Position numbers and translations under genes: made by a program
NCBI GenBank assembly: GCA_940671915.1
Contig: CALNVZ010003435.1
Location: 3,627,330-3,691,329 of the forward strand
Length of the DNA stretch: 64,000 bases
Source of the DNA: Paracentrotus lividus
Lineage: Eukaryota; Echinodermata; Echinoidea; Camarodonta; Echinidae
Direction: 5' to 3'
Shown: positions 1 through 64,000 of the stretch, piece by piece
Position numbering within the stretch: position 1 is the stretch's first letter
Layout: the number at the start of each line of letters is the position of its first letter
Notes under the pieces: model-generated
What the model was told of the DNA's origin: nothing
The model's database searches: none
What the model saw: only the letters and a program-made list of their open reading frames with translations

Positions 1-2658
1 TGAAGATGTTGAGAAAATCAAGAGTGGATAAAAGGATGAACGAATGGAAGTGATCAGGGTGGAGGGTTCGCTATTTATTTATTGACTATTTTCGGGGATA
101 TTTTTGTGTTCAAAAGACTTATTTAATGCTAACTCAAGGAGGGGGGGGGGGGTGGGGTAGAGATAAGAAATGCGATAGTTTTCAAAACTGCCTTGCAATG
201 TTATCATGATATCATTGCTCATAAATGAAACGAGTTGCAGATGTATTAACCATCTTCTATACATTTTATTTCATATTAATCATCCAACAGTTTGAACTGA
301 AGAAAGTGCTCAAGCGATATCTGCTCCGGAGACAGCTTCTCCGGTCTTTCATTTAAGATGGATATGAATATAGGATTAGAGTTTCCATAGGTTTTAACGT
401 TAGATTTTCGGTTTAGAGTTCGGGATAAGTTTAAGCTTTAGTTCACGGCTGAAGTCACACTGATTAGTGTTATAGGGATTTACGCAAACCAATAATTCAG
501 TGGAGCAATTAAGAGCGCACATTACCGACTCTTTAGGAATATCTCCCTGGTTATATTTCTTAAGTGCCAACCCCAGTCACAATCGTTTACTGGAATCCAA
601 ATCGGACGATAATCGGCAAAGTCTTGATCACTCAGGGCGGCGTTATTTCTTGTTCGTTCTATGTTTAGTCTTGGGTTAATTTCGTCGTTGAGAATGGGGC
701 ATGAGGAACGCGACTAGCATCACATCATTTCATATCTTTATCATTATCGCGGTAGCCGTTGCCAAATAAGGAGAACGTTCTTTGTGTAATTTTTTTTTCA
801 CGCGCGGCGATTATGATCTAATTCTTGACATTCTGTGGCCGTTGCGGTTCTCTCCGAGACGAGATGAGAAGCACTTTACTTTCAGAAAACACTTTCCTAA
901 CTTGGCAAACTCACTTGCCTGTAAAATCGTGATGATAAATATCATTGAACGTCTGTCTAAAGCAAATGCAGTGAGTTCTCCGAAGCGGCGGGTTCTACGA
1001 ATCGCAATCAGCAAAATAATAAATTCATATGCGGTCAGTGTTGTAAGCTCGGGCTACTACCGAAAACCGCTGGTAGAGCTCTTGAGGGCTCTATCATACA
1101 TGTACATGATGTAGCTCTCATCGCTCATATACAGGATAGATGGGTGCTGGGTGTTTAAACTAGATTTCTCCTCTGTTTCTGTGCTATGGAAGATCGCTGG
1201 CGGATGCTTGGCGCAGAGTAGTATTATGACTCATCTTCAACTTGCGGTTTTTCCTCATTAATAGAAGATGAAAGAGAGCGAAGAAGAAAAACACCACCAC
1301 CACCCATCCTCCCCTAGATGCGATACGATTTCATGTTTTTGTGATGTTGTTCGGTTAATGAATTCACTGATTTGGCTGGCTTATTGTTCTATGAATGCAA
1401 TTACCATCTATCAAAATCAAAATCGGACTATTAATAGATGTGGTTCGTGGAAAAATCTGCTTAAGCGTCGGAATTAAAGAAATTTGCTGATATGTTCAAT
1501 GCAAGAGCGTATTCTGATTATACCGTTATTTGTATAAATCTCTCTATGATTTTCTGTCCTGGAAAACCATAAGACAATAATACAAACACGACGGCCAAGT
1601 TGACTTTTTACAACATTTGGTTTTCCTAATTTAGAGAGCGTCAAATTATTCGTATTTGGCCAATTACAGCCGATGTAATGATATTGAATTTTTTGTTTGA
1701 TATGTGAGCTAAAAGCACATTTTTATATTCTATAAAGAGAACATGGTCGTGTTTTCAAAAGTATTACATGTATGTTCCTGAAAGCAAGGAAAAAAATAAA
1801 TCGAAAACAAAATGATTCGCTTTTAAAACTAAAATTTCATTTACTTCATCATTACTTTTTCAGGGTTTATCATCGAATTGTTCTTACAATAATCTCACAA
1901 CGGTACCGCATTTTAAGGACTCATCAATGCACACGCAAGTTATTAATATTTTCAGAGTAGAAGCATAGAATAGCGCGGTAGGGGAGACGTTTAACAGGTT
2001 GCCAGATGCGAAGGGAGATCGTCTAATCGTCAGCATCTTCTGCGAGCCAAACAAAATTTCCAAGTATAGCTATCGACATCTTAACAACTTAATTCACACT
2101 ATTTTATTTGCTGATATGAAACTGATATTGCAATCTTTTGTTAATCATTGTTTTACTGGATTTTTGAATCCGCTGTTCATTTTTTACCATCACATTAAAG
2201 GCACCTTGCTTTGAGGAATAAATTTCGCAAATTGTTCGGATTGATATGGTTACTAAACCATGATGCAGCTTCACTTTGGTATACTCTTAGCAGAACTGAC
2301 GTTTATAGTTTGATAGCACAATGGATCTTTATACATCTAACTGCATATTTTTAACGTTTTGAAGACCTTAAAAAGGACGGGCGCAGTTTGGAGCTGGCCA
2401 GACAACGAGGCGACCTCTCCCTGCACTGTCCGGCAGCCCGCTAGAAAGACCCTGCTCGATTGTAAATGCAGAAAAGCAGACGAAAAGCACGGGAACGCAC
2501 GGGTCCACCGAAAAGGAAACGCGTATCACATCTCCTACCTTATTTTTCATCATCTATACACGCTGATTGACAAGGACCAGTCCCAAACAGGGGTACAAAA
2601 TTCACTTGAACTTTTGACCCCGATCGGCACAATCATACAGCGTGCGGGTAAGTGCGAA
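1..2658. other. No assignable gene; low-to-medium complexity DNA
   Basis: Short open frames here (for example 782-1114) have no recognisable domain. A GC-richer block at 2360-2530 stands out from its surroundings but does not translate to anything I know on either strand. Later exons of the minus-strand SAM gene could lie here, but none is convincing. Confidence 0.4.
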
Positions 2659-2660
2659 AA

Positions 2661-2950
2661 ACCCTGATTTTAATCAATTTTTCTTGCCTAAACAGATGGG
2701 TGACGATTGTACATTGAATTTGTTGAAAATCTTGAATACTTTTGGCTAATTTACAGCCCTCAAGGGTAACAATTTAACCCTCTAAATCCAAGCAAAAGTG
2801 AAAAATTATTGAAAAAGTTATAGGAATGGATAGCTAAACAACTAAGCTTTAAATTGATACTAAATTTATTCACAAATAATACTTAATCTAGAAAAATTCG
2901 TTGAATTTCACATGACATATCCATTCCAATTCCCGATTTAAAATCAGGGT
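2661..2950. mobile_element. Short inverted-repeat element (MITE-like)
   Basis: ACCCTGATTTTAA at 2661-2673 is repeated exactly in inverse at 2938-2950, bounding 290 bp with no coding capacity. No clear target-site duplication was found. Confidence 0.5.
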
Positions 2951-3743
2951 GCCGAACTTTGTATAGTGAATCGTCAACAGGGGTGTGAAGGCGGACGCGT
3001 TGGGACACGATTTGGCGAAACGCACTCACGCGTCAGAAATGGTGTCATAGTACGTAGTCTAAGCGTCACTGGCCACCTTTACCATATCTTTACGATAATA
3101 ACTCCCAAAGTTTGGGGAAAATACCCCTTAATATTACAAATAATATTCCCTCCGAAAGAAAGTGAACATTTTACATTTGTATGGGTACGGGACTGTGGCC
3201 GCAGCGAGCGCAGTGTTTCACCAGATACATCCCCGTTGCTGTGCGATATTTCAGTTATATGAACGGGTTGCTAGGAGCAAACATTCGTTCATTTTTACAG
3301 ACACAAATGAGGTGAATTCAATGCCCCAAAATGCGGAGAAAATGTTATAAAACACATACTTATGGCAGCGAGAACAAAGCGAAACTAGTAGGGGTTGTGT
3401 GGAAACATACAGCAAGCTCATAGCAGCTCGACTACCATATATATTTTCAACATGGCTGCCATTAGAATATACTGATGACGTTTAAGGAAACTCATGTATG
3501 GTAAAGATGCAGTGAGCACCATTTCCGTCAAATTTCCCAAGGAAGAAAGGTCGGCGGTCGCGAATATTTCCATTAGAGCATAAGGAAGTTAGGAAATAAA
3601 GGCGGCCGGTAATATTTTTCCGCTGGAAATATAATTGTGAAGGCGGGAGAGATAAGAAGGAATGAAAAGAGGAATTCCCCCACGCCCCCGAATACAAGCT
3701 AGCCTACTATCAATGAAAATGGTAGGATGAAATCACCACGTAC

Positions 3744-3918
3744 CTGCGTGTAAGATGAGCTCCCGATGTTCCATATCTACGATCCCCATTTCTGTCAAAA
3801 TCGCCTCATCAATATTGTTAAAATCCGTCTCCACGTCAAATCCTTTGATCTTGAATATTCCAGCATATTGTGACAATCCGAGTGGCTCTAGGAATTTTCC
3901 AATTCCTAAGTCGTTCAT
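3744..3918 (-). CDS. SAM-domain protein, probable first coding exon, divergent from GMDS
   Basis: On the minus strand an ATG at 3918 opens 58 codons plus one base and stops at a donor, GTACGT, at 3743. The peptide (FLEPLGLSQYAGIFK, then GFDVETDFNNIDEAILTEMGI, then EHRELILHAG) has the sequence pattern of a sterile alpha motif: a hydrophobic first helix with a LGLxxYxxxF core, an acidic middle, and a LxxMGI...HRxLIL ending. SAM domains mediate protein oligomerisation. An in-frame TGA lies 30 nt upstream of the ATG, which fits a true start. An internal exon beginning at about 3948 after CTGACAG is also possible. I could not find later exons in 1-3740, and the specific SAM family is not recognisable. 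The start codon is about 600 bp from that of GMDS, head to head. Confidence 0.55.
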
Positions 3919-4526
3919 GACGAACTGCCTTTCCTTTTGCCTCGCTTTCTGTCAGATCCACGACAGCACTGCAAATGATAATCTATGCCTGGTTACTGGC
4001 TGCGGAAACAATTTTTTTTTCTGCGTTTCTTTCCCTTCCGCAAACGAATTTACTACGAAATATCCGTGAGTGAAATGTTTTGGTATAGATGCTCCTCCCC
4101 TTTATGTTCTTCTTGAGGCAACTGGTTGGCTGGGGTGCCGATAGGGCCTTTTTGCTGGGCTGGGAAACACCATGACGTAATAGCCAGGTACGCTACTGAC
4201 TCTGACCTGCCTCGACACGTCCATCTTTAATAGTATGGTGATGTTATGCTAATCTAACAATATATACGATGACGTCATCGACGAGACACGCGTGCCGCAC
4301 TCTATTCATGAATATTCATTTACGAGCGAAGCTCGGTTTGTGTGTGTTTGTGTGTGCATTGACTCGACTCAGGCCAGGCGGCGCGCTGGCTCGGTGATCT
4401 GAGTGAACGTACGCGCCGACCTCGCGCCAGGTCTTCCAGCCAGCAATACAGTTTTCATATGTATATTGACATCTATCTTGTACACATCAACACCAAGCCA
4501 GGAAAGAACGTCTGTGGAACATCAAA
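3919..4526. promoter_or_regulatory. Probable bidirectional promoter and GMDS 5' UTR
   Basis: This 608-bp interval lies between the divergent SAM exon and GMDS. It is richer in CpG than its surroundings, especially at 4370-4435, consistent with an unmethylated housekeeping promoter. It holds the palindrome CGATGACGTCATCG at 4267-4280 with the full CRE core TGACGTCA at 4270-4277, and a CRE-like TGACGTAA at 4173-4180. I see no convincing TATA box in a credible position. Transcription starts cannot be placed from sequence. Confidence 0.55.
4267..4280. promoter_or_regulatory. CRE/ATF palindrome in the promoter
   Basis: A perfect 14-bp palindrome, CGATGACGTCATCG, centred on the consensus CREB/ATF site TGACGTCA. 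It lies about 250 bp upstream of the GMDS ATG and about 350 bp from the SAM-exon ATG, so it could serve both genes. The match is exact; occupancy is inference. Confidence 0.5.
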
Positions 4527-57965
<53,439 letters not shown>

Positions 57966-60640
57966 CCTGCCCAAATGGGAATGATCCGCAGATACGCAAT
58001 GCTTTGAATGGTTCAACAACTCAATATAAAGCAGCTTTTACCGATTGCTCACAAATCATTCCTAGATAAACTGGCGTAATTATGTATCTTATTTATGTCG
58101 TCTTTCTCTGTTTAAAGAACATCATTATTTTTAAGTGGGCAACCTACATTTTTTTTTTCATTTGTGACATTTATACAAGGTAATTGCATTTGTCATCTGA
58201 CAATACCTGAAAAGAATTTTAAAGTTTCTTGTAAAGAAATGGATAGGTCACAGAATAATTTTATTTTTTAATTTTTTATTTTTAATTCTGTTTTGCGAAT
58301 TAAAAAAAGAGAGAAGATAATAACATGGATTTGCGCGTACGAATGCACCTTTTTTTTTTACCCTTGTAGCATCATGTGTATTGATTTTTTTTGCTATTTG
58401 ATAAAATTTGAGACGTATCTGTAAGTTTATTGCAAATGGTTGCAAGCTCTTTGAATCATGTCATATGAAAATCATATATTATTTCTAATCTTTACACAGA
58501 ATTATTTTACGAAATTAACCCAATGCCAGTTTGCCAATCTATTATGAATTAATATAATTAATGAGGCGATTGGAATAGAGCTAGGGGCAGTACGTGTTTG
58601 TACGTAACTATAAGTGCCTATCATGCATATGTAGATTAAAGCATATTATGCATTGCCAATTCATTTGTTTTATTATTTTAATTTGGATGATTTTGTATTA
58701 AGGCATATTATGCATTGTCAAGTCATCTTTTTTACGATTTTAATTTAAAGGAATCAATGACAACTATCATTTTAATGATTTTATCCAACTCAGTGACTCA
58801 GGATTAATTAACCTCACATCAACTCAATCCAAAATGGTTTCTAACGTGTTCTAGATATTGAATTATCCTGTTCACAAATAAAAAGTAAATTTCAAAAACT
58901 TTATATATTTGATAAGACTGCCTGATTAGTGTCAGTTTCTGATTTGTCTTTTAACGCTTGCTCACGTTAGGCCCCACCCAGTTACAAATGTATACCATGG
59001 TTTGTAAGCACCTTGATTCTTTATCAACATCTACACACAATATTTCATTGTATAGTTATACTATTTCCTATTATATGAATATACCGGTATATGATTTCTG
59101 TTTGTGTCTGTGTGAATGCAGTTTAGTTTTGTTCCCCTTAAATGTATTGAAATCTTTTAATTATACTCCATTCTTGATGAAATTATGTCTTTCATGAAAG
59201 TGTCTTCAAAATTTTTAGTAATTCATATAAGTTGTGTAAAGATTATGTTGGTCATGTTGCTGGTTTACGTCAGTTGTTGATAAAAAATATGTAAAGTTCA
59301 AGATATTCAAAGGATTATGTAGTAGTCTATATGAATGTACATTATGTATACGTAACTGTTTGCAATTTTGCTCGATATTTAGTCATGAAGGTATTCTTAG
59401 AGGTTGTTATTGCCATATTCAAACATAGGCTGTAATAAGCTCTGAAAGATTTTTTTACTCCCCTTTTCATCAAGAAAATTTATGATAATAGAATCTTGTT
59501 TATGTGCTACATTCCATGGGGGCGATATGAAAATGTATTTTGGCTGAATATGTGTACTCTAAAAAGATAAATTAATAACATATCATTTGCATGTACATGT
59601 ATATTTCTACACTGGGCCAGATACAAAAAAAAAAAATTTTTTTAATTATTGAGTACACAATTTGAAAATATTTTTGTGAGAACTATACAATTGCACAATG
59701 TATCAGATATATTATTATGATGCATTGCACATCAATATTTAAAACCAAGATTTGTTTTTTTTATACACCATGTTCATTTTCTATAAATAGTCTTATACGA
59801 TGAATTGACCTAGTATTTATTGATTGCATTACATAATCAGAGAGTAAAAGAAGGGTCCATTCCCAAGATAAAAGAGAAATTGAAAAAGAGAAAGTGAATA
59901 TTTCTCATATAAAGATAAAATCAACATTGAATATATGATGTGTCTCAAATGAAATTGAGATCTTTAAGAAGAATTTAATGATTTTTTGCATAAACTTTAG
60001 ATAATGTTTTTTTTTTGTGTATATTTCGAACTTGGTTTAAAAAAGTTTGTGACGTTATGTTTTCTTTAATTTAAGTTAGTTGCAAACCAAATGAGTGTTA
60101 TGTATGAAATACAAATGTAATCTTATTTATGATATTTCATTTTACTTAGTAATAAATATATTATCAAGATATAAAAGCGTCCACGATTTGTGTCATTATT
60201 GCGTTCCCAGTTTACGCTCTCAGCGTTCCTTTTTTAAATTATTATACAGAAAAATGGCCGGTAGAAGATTAGCTGCTCGACAATTTGATCATTTAATATA
60301 TATACAAAGCTTGCACAATTGTGTTTTTTTTTTCACTTTTGCACAAAATTCAGCCTAACTTTTGTTTGAAGTAAGTCGTATCAGCAAGAAGATTCAATGA
60401 TTTTCCTCGCTTGTAACGTTGTATTTGAGACTAATTGTATACTTTCACAGTAATAGATTCCAGCCTGGCAGAAAGAAATTGGAAGAATCTCTTCTGCAGT
60501 GCGCTATATATTTATTATATTTATTTCTTGTTGAGATCACTCTTTCTAGTTTCTATTTGTATATGTGTAAAAGAATCATGTAAAGTGACATCAAGATGTT
60601 TTCCATAATAAATTTAGTTAAATGGATCTAGTAAATATCA
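57966..60640 (+). other. GMDS: Probable GMDS 3' UTR
   Basis: After the stop the sequence is AT-rich and largely free of the dispersed repeats seen in the introns. AATAAA hexamers occur at 58877, 60151 and 60607. The last is followed 28 nt later by the GT-rich GTGGTGTTTGTGTG (60641-60654), the best polyadenylation arrangement, implying a 3' UTR of about 2.65 kb. Shorter isoforms from the earlier sites are possible. It contains a two-copy repeat at 58633-58746. Confidence 0.5.
58633..58746 (+). repeat. Two-copy tandem repeat in the 3' UTR
   Basis: Two units of about 50 nt, at 58633-58685 and 58696-58746, share ATTAA.GCATATTATGCATTG and then TTTTAATTT near the end. The core contains GCATATTATGC, a near palindrome. 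Function unknown. Confidence 0.6.
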
Positions 60641-60654
60641 GTGGTGTTTGTGTG
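60607..60654 (+). terminator. Best polyadenylation site candidate for GMDS
   Basis: AATAAA at 60607-60612 followed by the GT-rich element at 60641-60654, the standard animal arrangement. Alternative hexamers lie at 58877 and 60151. Confidence 0.45.
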
Positions 60655-60848
60655 ATAAATGAAGTATGTCGATACATAGCAACAATAACCATTCATGAGC
60701 TCTGATAATGGAATAGCAAATGAACAAATATCAGCGTTGATAAAGAAATGATTTTGAAATGTTGACCATGAAGTAAAACCTGCGGGAATCTAGTTTTGAG
60801 TTTACGTTAGAATATGTGATTACCTTTTGAGGATGCTGTTCATTTGCC

Positions 60849-61090
60849 CGAAGGTTCGTTTTTTTCCGAAGGTTCGTTGCATTGTTTGAAAATAATACAG
60901 GGTTTGTAAGTCCGAAAATGAAATATTTTGAAGGTTCGTTGGTCCGATAATGAAATAGGGTTCGTCGGTTTTACACAGCTAAATTCATTTTTAATAGGAA
61001 CCCCGTTTTATTTTCGGAATAACGAACCTTCGGACAATGTCGGAACAATGTACCTCATATCACTTCCGAACCAACGGACCTTATTCCCTT
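60849..61090. repeat. CCGAAGGTTCGTT degenerate repeat in both orientations
   Basis: CCGAAGGTTCGTT-type units at 60849-60970 are followed by inverse units such as AACGAACCTTCGG at 61020-61035 and ACTTCCGAACCAACGG near 61062. It behaves as a weak foldback. Confidence 0.7.
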
Positions 61091-61099
61091 TTCTTAAAA

Positions 61100-61735
61100 A
61101 GAAGAAGGGGGAAAAAAAACCCTCCTCAACCACATCCCGCTCTTCCACACCCCTCTCTCTCTAAACCCTCTCCACAACCCTTTCTCCTTATCAACTCCAC
61201 TCACATCCCTCTACTCAACGCTCCTCTTCACAATCACACCCTCCACTTACAATCTCCCCACCCCTATACTCAGCACTCCTCTCCACAAACACACCCTCCT
61301 ATTCCACCCCCCCCCATCTCCACCTGTCTCCTCAATCACCACACACCTCTGCTCTCCTTCCCTCTCATTCATCCATTTTCTCATCCCACTCCTCTCCTCC
61401 ACCCTCGCGACAACCACACGTTCCTGTTCTACTTCCCTCTCCCCCACCCCACTCCCCTCCTCCACCACCACCACACACCTCTTCTCTCCATCCCTCTCCT
61501 CCACCCCTCTCCTTGTCACCTCTCTCCACAACCACACCCCCCTTTTCCACACCCCTCTCCCCCACCTCTCCTCCGCTGTCTCCTCCACCACCATATTCCT
61601 ATTCTATCCATCCTTCTCCTCCAACCCTCTCCTCGTAACCCCTCTCCATAACCACATCCTCCTTTCACACCCCTCTCACCAACCCTTCTCCTCCACCCTT
61701 CACTTTAACACCCCTCCCGTCTCCACCTGCCTCCC
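61100..61735 (+). repeat. Pyrimidine-rich minisatellite (CTCCAC/CCCTCTCC)
   Basis: About 630 bp almost free of G on the + strand, built from variants of CCACCCCTCTCCTCCAC and CTCTCCACAACCACA. Frames through it give Pro/His/Leu-rich peptides that are not genes. The strong strand bias could favour triplex DNA. Confidence 0.9.
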
Positions 61736-62480
61736 CGGTAAAACACCTATTGGTCTACAACCTATTGGTCCACTAGCCAATAGGTCTACCTCCATTCAGT
61801 CTAAACCCTAATGGTCCACTAACCCATTATGGTCTACCACCGATTGGTCCACTAACCATTGGTCCACAGTCCAATTTGGTCCAGTCACCAGTTCGTGTTC
61901 TTACATGCCAATTGGTCCACTCACCAGTTGGTCTACATCCAATTGTCGACCATCACCAGTTGGTCTACATCCAATTGGTCCACTCACCAGTTTGGTCTAC
62001 ATCCAATTGGTATCCACACTCCACCAGCACATTGTTCTACATCCAATTGGTCCACTCACCAGTTGGTCTAACATCCAATTGGTCCACTCACCAGTTGGTC
62101 TACATCCAATTGGTCCACTCACCAGTTGGTCTACATCCAATTGGTCCACTCAACCAGTTGGTCTACATCCAATTGGTCCCACTCACCAGTTGGTCTACAT
62201 CCAATTGGTCCACTCACCAGTTGGTCTATCATCCAATTGGTCCACTCACACAGTTGGTCTACATCCAATTGGTCCACTCACCGGTTGGTCTACATCCAAT
62301 TGGTCCACTCACCAGTTGGTTACATCATCCAATTTGGTCCACTTAACCAGTTGGTCTACATCCAATTGGTCTCACTCCCAGTTGGTCTAAATCCAATTGG
62401 TCCACTCACCGGTTGGTCTACATCCAATTGGTCCACTCACCAATTGGTCCACTCACCAATTGGTCCTAACAACCAATAAA
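61736..62480 (+). repeat. 31-bp minisatellite, CCAGTTGG/CCAATTGG
   Basis: The regular unit is CCAGTTGGTCTACAT followed by CCAATTGGTCCACTCA (15 + 16 bp), two diverged half-repeats. About 17 regular units lie at 61915-62450, with degenerate ones at 61736-61915. Single-base indels are frequent. Overlapping frames of 117-161 codons in all three + frames are a by-product of the unit length. Confidence 0.95.
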
Positions 62481-62889
62481 TGATCCGCTAACCATGTGTT
62501 GTATCAATTCTTCAATAGGGGAGTGGCAGACATAATATTTTTTATCGATCAGTAAATTTTAAAAGTGGGGGGCTACGTGAGGGAGTTTGGTGCAAATTTT
62601 TTTCGGAACTTCGGCCGTCATACATCAGCCGGGGTCAATCGCGGTATATAAAATTATCTTTTATTCCCTTTCAGGTTTTGCTCGACTTGGCAACCAATTA
62701 GCGCCCCTAAGTTAATGTTAATTTGGCGGGCACCAAGCCCCCCCCCCAAGAATACGTGCCTGTTTGTTTATTTACAGTTTTTTACCTCTGAATAATATAA
62801 TTTTGCATGCTTCAAAGTGTCATAGTACAGTAAAAGGAGGCGGGCGTTTTTTTTTATCGATTTAACCTGAAAACGGTGCATTTTAAAGC

Positions 62890-63215
62890 GAGCTGAGAGC
62901 GAACACTCTCATTGACTGTGTGTTATAAAATAGCTAGTCTTAAAGTATACCTTTTGAGAAAACTCTTAACAAAACGGTGTAAAATTAACCTACAATTTTT
63001 TTGTATTGAGAATCTACAATGTTTTGAGGGAAAGTAGGTGTTTTGATACTTGACAACATTGAATTCATTGAAGTAGTGAAAAAGGTGTGTTTTCATTCAA
63101 ATGGGCCTGAATTAAAAGACTACACTATTCAGGATGTTGTCATTATGGGTTAGGAATCAGGCAGAATCAAGTAATTGAGGACTTCAGGTGGTGGTATACA
63201 AGGCTGCTAGTTCAT
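62890..63215 (+). repeat. Dispersed repeat, copy 2 (partner at 6.0 kb)
   Basis: Same orientation as 6003-6325. Shared blocks include ACTGTGTGTT, AAATAGC, TTTTGAGGG, GGGTTAGGAA and CAAGGCTGCT.GTTC. Confidence 0.7.
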
Positions 63216-64000
63216 ACGTTGGAGGAGTCTTCCTCCAAGTTCATACTGGCTTTAAAGAAAATAAGCGCGAAGCACGAGCAAATTTTTTATGATTTAAGTC
63301 CAAAAGACGAAATATTTTTTAGTGTTTTTGGTTGTTTTTGTCTTCATCCTCATTAAATGAAACAAATTTTCATAACCAGAAAATATTAGTGAAAATTGTC
63401 GAATATATCCACGTGAAAACAGTCCTTTCGTGACTTTTAACACGTGATCCGTGTTAGTCCCCTCAAAGGTCACTATCACTCATCCAAATTCGTTCGAATT
63501 TCATAGTAAGTATTCATTATTATTATTACCATCATCATCGTTATTATTATTTGTATGATATTATTATCATCGTTATAAACATTATTATAATTTTCCTCTT
63601 TGACCCATTTTTCAACTCTGTTTCTTTTCATTGTTTGCAAGCTCTCTTTATATTCAGTTTGTTCCATTTTCATAATTCCGTTTTAACCCTTCTTTCGGCG
63701 CCCCCCCCCCCCCTATTGGAGAATGGGGATCCGCCCCTGTACCCCTATACGGCTGATTTATGAGCTCGTGGTTGGCCGAAGGCTGGACAATTTTGAAAAA
63801 CTTACCTCCCCCCCCCGCTTATCGCTCGTCCAGCTGACGCTCCAAATTAATTTCAAATTGAGAAACATGAAAAAAGGGCTAATATGATTTAAGCTGATAT
63901 ACCATGACCTAATGGTTGACCAAAATTTCAACCCACCCCTCACCCAACCCCCCCCGGAATGTCACCATATATGAGAGCAATAGGGTATATAGGGTGAGGT
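63216..64000. other. No assignable feature; simple and C-rich sequence
   Basis: AT microsatellite-like DNA at 63510-63590, C runs at 63700-63715 and 63806-63815, and a GGGGATCCGCCCCTG stretch like the end of a 15.1-kb-type MITE. No gene seen. Confidence 0.5.

Noticed and set aside
782..1114. 110-codon + frame at the left edge
   Set aside because: No domain, no splice context and no repeat pattern of a known element; a frame of this length is expected by chance.
61037..61651. 204-codon Pro/His-rich frame
   Set aside because: Translation of a pyrimidine-rich tandem repeat; no start context, domain or conservation signal.
61876..62479. Overlapping frames of 117-161 codons
   Set aside because: A consequence of the 31-bp repeat with no stop in any phase, not independent genes.

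Overview
The window is metazoan genomic DNA: AT-rich, with large introns and many short inverted-repeat elements, LINE tails, tRNA-derived SINEs and minisatellites. Everything I can assign with confidence belongs to one gene, the complete coding sequence of GDP-mannose 4,6-dehydratase (GMDS) on the + strand, in 11 exons from 4527 to 57965. The joined exons give 1,089 nt and a 362-residue protein, with GT-AG introns and a continuous frame. The protein is very close to vertebrate GMDS (372 residues in human). The protein style, the repeat mix and the very common palindrome TACATGTA suggest a marine invertebrate deuterostome, most likely an echinoderm such as a sea urchin. That assignment is inference.

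Layout. 1-3700 has no gene I can name. At 3744-3918 (minus strand) there is a probable first coding exon of a SAM-domain protein, pointing away from GMDS. The two start codons are about 600 bp apart, so 3919-4526 is probably a shared promoter; it holds a full CRE-type palindrome. GMDS exon 1 is at 4527-4598, followed by a 15.3-kb intron 1. Exons 2-9 lie between 19900 and 38293. Intron 9 is 18.9 kb. Exons 10 and 11 are at 57160-57965, followed by a probable long 3' UTR to about 60.63 kb. From 60.85 to 62.48 kb three unlike minisatellites sit end to end, and the rest is repeats.

The most interesting locus is around exon 5. The intact exon (25942-26134) is preceded by a partial copy (25737-25830) with its own acceptor-like and donor-like sequences. 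Nine of the 10 codons that differ between them differ synonymously. A decayed fragment matching the remaining 3' half of the exon lies downstream (26519-26592). The upstream copy could be a poison or skipping exon, a relic of a split duplication, or an assembly artefact.

The rest is mobile and repetitive DNA: a foldback element with an internal minisatellite that itself carries a small inverted-repeat element with target-site duplication (14.67-15.92 kb); a second foldback of the same design (34.19-34.94 kb); several MITEs; LINE 3' ends; and a 31-bp array that is open in three frames. Several non-repetitive blocks in introns 1, 3 and 9 look like candidate cis-regulatory DNA. In vertebrates GMDS sits next to the FOXQ1-FOXF2-FOXC1 cluster, which makes a bystander role for these introns worth testing.
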